From NCBI GenBank assembly GCA_050084515.1, contig CM114274.1:22940001-23004000 (forward strand): DNA of 64,000 nt, given 5' to 3'. The DNA is from Blasia pusilla (lineage: Eukaryota > Marchantiophyta > Marchantiopsida > Blasiales). A model generated the notes under the pieces. That model did no database searches and was not told where the DNA came from. It worked only from the letters and a program-made list of their open reading frames with translations. The translations under genes and the position numbers were made by a program. This document shows positions 56,293 to 64,000 of this stretch, piece after piece; positions within the stretch are counted from its first letter, which is position 1; each line of letters starts with the position of its first letter.

Positions 56293-57685
56293 GAGCTTCT
56301 TTATAACAATTGGAGCCACTTGTTATTTGAAATTTCTTAATGGGAACTCTTGTTTTCCCAACTCTCACTCCAATACATGCTTCTCCCCCACCGGTGCTAG
56401 CACTATCGAGTATTTTCTTTCCTTGTCCACTTATAGCTCTTATATCTCCATATTTGAAATTCTAGAACCTCGGCCTGAATCATATCATGCTCCTCGTTTG
56501 TTTACTCTTTCATTTTTTAAGACACTTCCTCTCTCAACACATCAATCCGTTTTAACCTCTCCCAAGTTTCGCTTAGATCCTCATAAAATAAATCTTACAT
56601 GGCATGTTTATAAGAACTCTTGACTCACATGGAATGGAGCCATGACACAACAATGGCAAGTTTGCCACTAACCCAATTGGTCAAGAACACTGGATCCAAG
56701 TTCTTTTCTCAAAATAGGGATATAAGTGCTATAAGGCTACCTTGTAATGGGTGGTTTGACTCGACTACAAGCAAGCAAGGTTAATATCAATGGAAAAATC
56801 TTTAGATATCCCACGTCGGCTTGTCATGACAAGCCTTTACAAACACATGGTGAAATCTAAGAAACAAGCATTCTTGCGGCGCAAGGATGAGTTTTTGACA
56901 AGAGAACTCCACAATGACCCCAAATCATTTTGGAAATGGTTAGTAGTACGAACATCAAAACCTACTCTTGATCCCAAGTTTTTTATATCTTTTGCCAAAG
57001 AAATTTATTTCTTCCCCCATGCTACATCTATACCCAGTTATGAAGATATATCATGCTTATTCTTTGAAGCAGAGATGATGACTCAACTAAGAAAACTAGA
57101 AAATGACAAATGTGAATTTGGATGGTCTTTCAGTTGAACTTCTCAAGTGGGGAGGGGATTCTATCAGGCTGATCTTCACCAAAGTATTGGAAGATACCGC
57201 TATCTATGGTTTTCCTACTTCTTGGTCACTACGAGAGATTATTCCTATTTACAAATCAGGAAGGAAGGATTTGGTGACAAACTATTGCACTATCATGGTG
57301 GATATTGTTTTTTCCAAGCTTTTTGGGAAATTGGCGGAGTCAAAGTTGAGCGCATGGACAGAGTCTTTCCAAAAGAGAGCACGAGTCCAAACTAGTTTTC
57401 GACCAACATAAAACACCATCGACCATATCTTGGCCTTAACTATTATATGGGAGATATCTAAGGGCAATGGGAAAGCTTTGTTTTGTGGTTTCATCGATTT
57501 GAAGAAAGCTTTTGATAATGTTCCTCGTAAGCTCTTATGATATAGGTTGCAAATCATTGGATTACGTTCCAGAAAATATTCTAGCAATTGTGGCCATATT
57601 GTACCAATCGGTCCGCGCCAAAATCAAATATTCACAAACTCAAGAGATCTAGAGTACTATTGGAGGCATTCATGGTAGTGGGTAC
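56293..57685 (+). mobile_element. LINE copy F continued: endonuclease end and RT
   Basis: Endonuclease text resumes (GATCYLKFLNGNSCFPNSHS; EPRPESYHAPRLFTLS), then the linker and RT (56790-57660): AKEIYFFPHATSIPSYEDIS, YGFPTSWSLREIIPIYKSGR, LVTNYCTIMVDIVFSKLFGK, then FCGFIDLKKAFDNV. An internal deletion near 57672 removes the YVDD region; the copy joins GTGGGTAC text and is then cut by a solo LTR. Confidence 0.85.
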
Positions 57686-58137
57686 TGTGAGAAAATAGAA
57701 AGTGACGAAATCACTGAAATCTTTACAAAACTTAGAGATACAAAGTGGCCTAGTCCGTCCGTGCGCTCACAAAAGAGCTTCGATGGAACCTGAACTGGGA
57801 GATAACTCGACATACGAGAATGCGCTACCGCTGCGGCTCCCGACTATTTGACTACTCGGGAAAACTAGGGTTTTTACCTATTTTTCTTCATTTCTATTAA
57901 TAGAAAAAATTTGCCGGGGCCTGCGCCCTCGGACCCCCGCGACGCATCAGGGTGCCCCGCACCCTGATGCAATATAGGGTTAGATAAACCTAGTAACGCT
58001 ACTCCGTAAACCACCTACGTCATATTACTATGACTCCTTCGACGTCTAAGTCGGAACCATCGATCTAGGCTTCTCCTCATACAAGGGGGCCGATCAAATC
58101 AATGGTGCTCAGAGGAGTGGATGTTGAGAGTCCTATA
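57686..58137. repeat. Solo LTR, 452 bp, with 5-bp target duplication GGTAC
   Basis: Starts TGTGAGAAAATAG and ends GAGTCCTATA (terminal CA probably mutated to TA). GGTAC flanks it at 57681-57685 and 58138-58142. The end resembles plant copia LTR ends. It contains a GC-rich hairpin, GCATCAGGGTGC/GCACCCTGATGC with CCC between, near 57945-57971. No coding content. Confidence 0.8.
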
Positions 58138-58335
58138 GGTACGAGATCCAAGTTTTTGTAAAAGAACAAAGGACTACAATTAGAACAAGTGAAGAGTTAT
58201 AAGTATCTAGGCATTGATTTCTCTCATGACTATAGTTGGGCACTCTGCCTTCAAAAGATAGTAGAAGCATGATACAAAGCTCTATATTCACTTTTAAATC
58301 AATGTAGACAATCTCATCTTGTATTTTGGAGTCTG
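58138..58335 (+). mobile_element. LINE copy F, last fragment
   Basis: RT thumb text (equivalent of KSYKYLGIDFSHDYSWAL) after the solo LTR. It ends at 58335 where a LINE in opposite orientation begins. Confidence 0.8.
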
Positions 58336-58560
58336 GGAGAACCATGTATTGGATTGAGATTTGGAAAAATACGAGGTTTCATTAAGAACTTTCAAATTAC
58401 AAGTGAAGTGGCTCCAGAAAAAAAAATCTCTTTCAAAGGATCAGTAGAAAGATCTGAAAAGATTTTAGACGATAAACCATCATCTAGTTCTTTGAGGACA
58501 GGAGAAGTCAATTAAGAAGTCACTGAATTAGATAAATTGAGCAGTATGTGTGTGAGCATT

Positions 58561-58772
58561 GAAATCCCCAACTAGAAAGACTTCAACTTTGCTTTGATAT
58601 TTGAGAACATCCCCAATAAGCCGATGAAATGGTTGCCTCCGACTACAAGCGTGTGTTGAGTAGATTGAAATCCCCAACTAGAAAGACTTCACCTTTGCTT
58701 TGATATTTGAGAATATCCCCAATAAGCCAATGAAATGGTTGACTCCAACTGCAAGCACGTGTTGAGTAGATA
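58561..58772 (-). repeat. 106-bp tandem duplication inside LINE H endonuclease
   Basis: GAAATCCCCAACTAGAAAGA starts at 58561 and again at 58667. Both units run to GTGTTGAGTAGAT with a few differences, so the duplication has since diverged. Confidence 0.9.
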
Positions 58773-59257
58773 GGCATGGAGAATGGTGCAAAATAACATA
58801 CTGCTTGATGACAATAAGATCCCCCAACCAAACCTATAGGTAACCAATGATATTGCCCCCCGGTATCTTGATCTTCTAGATATATAAAGGGTAGAAATTG
58901 AGACCCGATGAAAATAGCAATATCGCCATAGCCCTTCCCACCCGTTGCCTTCTTTTTTTCCATGTCGATCCCACCAAAGTAAACCCTTGGATCTCTTCAT
59001 TGATATTTCTCTCATATTCCCAACTCTCCACTATATTGATGATGTCTGCCGTCTCCCAAATCGATAGAGCACTCACGTACTTTGTTGTTGTAAGGCCTCA
59101 TATTTTCCACATCAAGACTCTTAGATTCTTGGATTGCTATGTTGATAAGTCTCTCTTTGTCTAGGTAACAATTGCTCGACCGTCGCGTAGAAAAGCAATA
59201 AAACTTGCTTCTTGAGCCTCTTTGACCTTTGCAAGTTCCTTCCTCCTAGCTTCAACT

Positions 59258-59342
59258 TGTAAATGGTAAATGGTAAATAAATCAAGCCCATGGGACCTAA
59301 AGGGTCAAAAGGCTGAAACATACATTACAAGTAATGCACCAA
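59258..59342 (-). mobile_element. 85-bp LINE 3'-end insertion
   Basis: Tail GTAAATGGTAAATGGTAAAT, then the hairpin (GACCTAAAGGGTC) and about 45 bases of 3' UTR, inside ORF1 of LINE H. It is severely 5'-truncated, as expected from target-primed reverse transcription. Confidence 0.8.
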
Positions 59343-59804
59343 ATTTAGCATAAGATTTTTTTTTCACTTCCAAACTTTCCACAATCCTATGCAATTGTAA
59401 ACTATTGGGACTTGTCACTAATGATTATGCATTCTCTTGAACATCCGCTATAAATTTGGAAAGATCCATCATCACAATAAAAATATTTTTCATCACATTC
59501 TTCAAGACCTCTTGCGTTGCCTTCAATTCTCTGATCCAAATATGTGCATGGTTCAATTTAGAATTTAGAAGTTTGTACCTTGAATTCTTGCAAAAGCTCT
59601 TTCAATTCATGTAAGACGACTTTTACAACATTCAAAATATCATCTTGACTGGTTATCATGAAATGGAATTTAATAAATCCCAGATGTTGCCCTAGCTCCA
59701 ATCCTCAAATGTGGAAGAGCAAAATCTCAAATATCACACAACTTCATCTGTGTAACTCAGATGGGCCTGAAATTTGTAGGGCTATGGCACCTTCTTGTCA
59801 GCTT

Positions 59805-61251
59805 TCACGTGGGAAAGCTTTGGTTTGAGTTTTCATTGATTTCAAGAGTGTTCTTGATGCAATACCTCTGAAGCTCTTATGGGATATGATTCAAGCCATT
59901 GGAGTTCCACAAAATCTCCTTGTTGCGGTGGCTACATTATATGAATCGGTACGGGACAAAATCAAAGATTTACAAACTTAAGAGATCTTGAGTACAATTG
60001 GAGTCATTCAAGGTTTTCCTCTCTCCCCTACTCTCTTTGGATGTTTTTAGACAACATTGAAAAGTGGTTGGAGGTATATGAAAGTAAAGATGTGAGGCTT
60101 AGAGACTTTTTTATCAAAGCTTTATTATATGTAGATGATATCATATTATTAACACAAGATACAATTAGTTTACAAAAGTACCTCAACACTTTGGAAAGTT
60201 TTTGTCTCAAGAATCAGTTGGAGGTTAACCTAGAAAAGTCTAAAATCATTGTGGTGGGTACTAGATCCAAGTTCTCGTTCTTTTTACAAGATCTAAAATT
60301 AGGCCAAGTGAAGACATATAAGTTTCTAGGCATTGAAATCTCATGATTATAGTTGGGCCCTTTGCCTTCAAAAGAGAGTACAAGAAGGTTACAAAGCTCT
60401 ATATTCACTATTAAATCGATGTAGAAAAGCTCATATTGTATCTTGGAGTCTTAAAAAGTTTTTATTTAGGAGCTTAGTTCTTCATGTGGTTTTATATGGG
60501 ACCCAAGTTTGGGCCCTTAGTTGCAAGAAGACAGGTTGAGAGCACGTGGAGAGGGTGCAAAAGATCTTTCAAGAAGAATTGGGGGTGAGAAACCAAACTC
60601 CTTATGCTATACTTCTTGCAGAAATTGGTTGTCTACCACTCGAGGCGGAAGCTCTCTACTTGACCATTAGTTATATTGCAAGGATAAGATATCTTGATAT
60701 TTCTCACCTCCCTCATCAAGTGTTACGAGTGACACGCTCCATAGGATGGATTACAGATGACTTGGTCTACAAAATGGAATGTGACTGAACGTGATTGGGA
60801 CTTGAAGCTAGTGGCACTCCGCGAGCATCTACAACAAAGATTTCTCAACATTCATTGGAGCAATCACGACACAAAAATGAAGTATTGTCAACTTCATATT
60901 AACCATATTAACCAAGGGTACCTACTTGCAAGGATCTCCACTTTCTTATGTCACATTATCACACGGCATCATACTACGTCTCATAGACTAGGCATTGAGA
61001 TAAATGGTAAAGGACGATGGCTCAACATTAATAGAAGCGAAAAAATTTGTAGGTTATGTGACTAAGGAAGTATTGAGGATGAAGAACATGTATTTCTTAC
61101 ATGTCAATGATATGAAGAGATTAGATTAGCTCACAAAATCGATGTGGGGAATATCTATTCCTTACTACAACTTGTGCCTTGTGATTAAGGTTGTTATATT
61201 AGGGATATCATTATTCATCGCTCAAGTGCTCAAGGCATTGGCTAGGATAAG
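59805..61251 (+). mobile_element. LINE copy I (plus), RT and C terminus
   Basis: RT begins with FIDFKSVLDAIPLKLLWDM and IGVIQGFPLSPTLFG, then LYVDDIILLTQDTISLQKYL: the only copy in the window with the YVDD box. Next come NLEKSKIIVVGTRSKFSFFL, SWSLKKFLFRSLVLHVVLYG, ELGVRNQTPYAILLAEIGCL and the finger start KICRLCD with EEHVFLTCQ after it. Frames change several times. A solo LTR interrupts the 3' UTR at 61252. The 3' end continues at 62531. Confidence 0.9.
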
Positions 61252-62530
61252 TGTAATGTATAAGAGTTTCAATTTTACAGTCGTTTACTGAGTTCAATCC
61301 CCAAGAGGATCATTGTTTGATGAAAAGACATTTCGAAATTACAATTTTGTTGTAATAGTTGTATTTAGGTGTGAATAATTTATATTCAATGTCTTATCAA
61401 TATCTTCGGATCTTTTTTAGTACCAAGGTTTTTTTTCTCAATTCTCTCTAGTGGAGTTGATAGCACGCTGAGGTAAATTTCCTCTCGACATCAAGAAACC
61501 TCACAGAGATCTCAACAAGAAAGTTGGCTTCTCCTACAATCGGAACTCAATCCGTCTCGGCACGCTACTCTCTATCAAATAGATTTCCTACAACTCCATG
61601 TTGATTATTCCATTGATGAGAAAGGTTCGCCTAATTCACTCTTCACTCTGCAGACCCAAAAAGAATACTCAAACATAAGCATCGCACATCATAATGAAGG
61701 AACGAGTGCTTTACTTCTCCATCAAGAATGAGAAAGCTTCAAAGTGTTATACAAGCTCGAGAGGATACTACTCCCTTGCTCGGGCCATTCCTACATTATA
61801 AGGACTTCATAAGAGAATGGTGATGATAGCTACTTTCATATTTCTTAAATAATTTGTGAAGTAGGAGTGTTCCAAAGATTCGAAGCGTTTTTTATGAATC
61901 TGGTGTCTCTTCAACATTTGTAACTACCTAGATCTATGGTACTCTTCTCTTTTCCTAAGATTCCTATGAATCTGCAGAACAAACTGTCATAACTACCTAT
62001 CTGATACAAAGAGTTACGCCTTTTCCTATTCTAACTGTTCTAACTATGTGTCGCTTGAAATCATTGTCAATCTTAGCTGCGCTTTGCTGCTAAGTGTGGA
62101 CCTCTTTTGCTTCGTTTAAGGACGAAGCTCTTTCTCCTGATCTGAAGACGAAGCGCTCCATTCTTTGTTCTTGTTCCAGGTGCTTCGTTCAAGAGCGAAG
62201 TACTTCTTTCTCTTATTCTTCATGCTTCATGCTTCGTTCAGGAGCAAAGCACTTCATGGACAAGTTCTTAACAGAGCTTCGTTGTCCTTTCGAAGCTTCT
62301 TGCTCGGTCTTTAGACTTCGTTATTTTATTCTCCTCTTCTCTCAGGCAAATCCTTGATTTTTTATCTCTTTGCCTTGTCCTTGGAGCTTCGTGATTCACT
62401 TTAATCTTACTCATTCTTCTCCATAATAATATATAATAATAACCATAATATCAAAATCATAGTGTATATACAAGTCTGCTCTGAATAAAAAGATGTAATT
62501 CTTCAAAAGTACAAAATTGTGGGTATCACA
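61252..62530. repeat. Solo LTR, 1279 bp, with 5-bp target duplication ATAAG
   Basis: Starts TGTAATGTATAAG and ends GGGTATCACA. ATAAG flanks it exactly at 61247-61251 and 62531-62535, inside the LINE 3' UTR. No protein motif is visible in any frame. It carries three hairpin-forming GCTTCGTT...GAAGC-type words (62109-62128, 62182-62200, 62231-62250). A non-autonomous element of the same size is possible but the TG...CA ends favour an LTR. Confidence 0.85.
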
Positions 62531-62633
62531 ATAAGGCCTCTAAGGTCTTTTCCTCTTTTGGTGTATAACTTGTCATGTGTTTTTTAGCCTTTTGACCCTT
62601 TGGGTTGCACTAGCTTGATTTATTTACCATTTA
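62531..62633 (+). mobile_element. LINE copy I, 3' end
   Basis: Resumes with the LINE 3' UTR, TTGACCCTTTGGGTT hairpin and tail ATTTACCATTT (62622-62632). The next base starts gypsy-3 RT text, so LINE I was inserted into that element. Confidence 0.9.
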
Positions 62634-62639
62634 TGTCTT

Positions 62640-64000
62640 CCATGGTATGTGTGTGTCCCAAAAATTCCACTTCCACCATAAAACAACACTTAGAAGGTTT
62701 CATACTTTGTTGGTTCTTCCTCAAACTCCCCAAGACTTATTTGAGGAAAACCTTGTGTTCCTCTTAGATCATCGAAGATATGAGGATGTCATCGAATAAC
62801 ACCACTACTTCCTTATCTAACACATCTTGAAAGATAGAATTCATGAGAGTTATAAATGCAGTTGGCACATTTGTTAGTCTAAACTCACTAGGTAATCTTA
62901 TGTCTTATGTTTATCCCCTTTTGCATTTTGGTTTTGGTAATATCTTCGCTTTAGTTCAATCTTAGTAAAATACTTGGACCCTGCTACTACATTGAACAAT
63001 TCATCTACCAAAGGCAATTGTTACGTATTCTTGATGGTCTTTTTGTTCAATGCCTTGTAATCCACACAGAAGCTCGTAGATCCATCCTTCTTTGAAATGA
63101 AAAGGGAATAGACTCCAAATGTTGACTTACTTGGGCAAATGAACAAGATTTCTTCCAATACCTTGATGTTCTCATATAAGAGTTGCTTTTCTTGGGGAGT
63201 CATCCTTCAAGGATTCCTTGCAATCAAGGTCATTTTGGGTTCAAGTTTAATCTTATGATCCACATATTGCCTTGCGAGCAACCCTTTCTAAAATTTCCTG
63301 GTTAAGACATCCCCACATCCTTCCAAGATTTTCCTCATGCTAGGTGGAAGGTTTCTTTCTAGTTCCTCTTAATTATAGTGATACTTCCTCCAATGGGACA
63401 TTAGACAATCACCACCTTAATGTTCAACGTCTAAGTTGAGATGGTTCTCGAGTGTCTGTCTACATAGATTTTAACTTGGGATTACTCTATGTTAATTATT
63501 GACACTCGTAGCCTCTCCACATCATTCAAATCTAGAAAGTTGCAAGTCCTCCCTATGTCAATCAAAGCAACCATATATTTTTCTGCAAACAATATCTCAA
63601 ACACAAACTAACATTCATTAGCATCCTAATGTGAATTCTTTAAAGCCCCACTACCTTCCTTCAACTTGATCTGTGGAGGCTCCCAATTAATCACACTCAA
63701 AATCAAGGTGTTTGCCTCCCTTACTTGGTCAATGTCTTCATGCTTGTTGATTGCTCTTGCTTGCTATGATGACGGTGTGACGCATATAAAATCACAAAGT
63801 CGAGTATGACATCGATCTAATTGATGATATAGGGTCGAGTACAAAAGTACATGTTGTCTATCCAAGAAGACTCTTCCCCAAACCCCGACCAATCTACCCT
63901 AGTCACTCACATATACTAGAAAAATGTTGATAAATTCCTCAAGGTGCAATGTCTATCTTTTAGCTCAAACTTGAAACATGGCCAAATACGCATCAAACTT
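62640..64000 (-). mobile_element. Third Ty3/gypsy element (gypsy-3), partial
   Basis: Minus strand. RT at 63203-62640: SLFISKKDGSTSFCVDYKAL, then TKIDLKRRYYQ (palm motif, FTKIDL type) and VEFLGH-like text at the cut end. Upstream VDHKIKLEPK precedes RT. A protease-like ALIDIGRTCNFLD (near 63560, normally LIDSGATHNF) lies upstream. Gag should lie to the right; 63720-64000 shows nothing clear. Many stops. It is not closely similar to gypsy-1 or gypsy-2. Confidence 0.82.

Larger units (their letters stand above)
58336..59800 (-). mobile_element. LINE copy H (minus): endonuclease, ORF1, monomer
   Basis: Endonuclease at 58340-59076 (GGKGYGDIAIFIGSQFLPF; GEVFLVGDFN; SYCHQAVCYFAPFSMPIY), with a 106-bp tandem duplication at 58561-58772. 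ORF1 at 59090-59690 carries a LINE 3'-end insertion at 59258-59342, with about 340 bases of ORF1 missing there. One monomer piece (59700-59800) ends it. No RT or 3' end. Confidence 0.85.

Noticed and set aside
62094-62357. 87-codon frame in the solo LTR
   Set aside because: Composed of the repeated GCTTCGTT words; no protein family and inside a TG...CA element with target duplications.

Overview
The window looks like TE-dense nuclear DNA from a land plant. The one clear host gene is an intact 13-exon Cactin gene (32746-37332, + strand). It has plant-like sequence, GT-AG introns of 103-469 bp and an in-frame stop just before its ATG. Almost everything else is decayed retrotransposons, nested inside each other. 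Short introns, a retroelement with a DNMT3-type methyltransferase, and L1-like LINEs with an RRM-type ORF1 fit an early-diverging land plant (bryophyte, lycophyte or fern) better than a flowering plant. That placement is inference, not shown by the sequence.

Layout. 1-9134: a minus-strand Ty3/gypsy element (called gypsy-1), read as gag, protease, C5 cytosine methyltransferase, RT, RNase H, integrase, PHD finger, followed by the first 16 bases of its 3' LTR at the window edge. 9135-12915: a GA microsatellite, hairpins and a tandem array with a period near 340 bp. 12916-16830: two minus-strand LINE copies, one with eight 177-bp 5' monomers. 16973-18040: a decaying ORF of unknown family with CxxC motifs. 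18480-22155: a LINE fragment and a long LINE copy. 22749-29830: a Ty1/copia element cut by two LINEs. 29835-32051: two LTRs of the gypsy-2 family. 32052-38345: the Cactin locus. 38458-39326: exon-like repeats of an unknown gene.

39728-52366: a chromovirus (gypsy-2) with chromodomain. Its body is split at 43459-49537 by a plus-strand LINE, which is itself split by a nearly full-length minus-strand LINE (44140-48561). Its 5' LTR carries an internal inversion and its 3' LTR is cut by another LINE. 52367-62633: LINE copies interrupted by a deleted gypsy-2 derivative, by two solo LTRs with exact 5-bp target duplications, and by two very short LINE 3'-end insertions. 62640-64000: part of a third gypsy element, minus strand.

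The most notable system is gypsy-1: a retrotransposon that once encoded both a DNA methyltransferase (a chromatin writer) and a PHD finger (a histone-tail reader). Next is the LINE family, whose 3' ends carry a small hairpin and a repeated ATTTACC heptamer instead of poly(A), and whose 5' ends carry tandem monomers. All element ORFs contain stops or frameshifts, so the copies seen here are dead.
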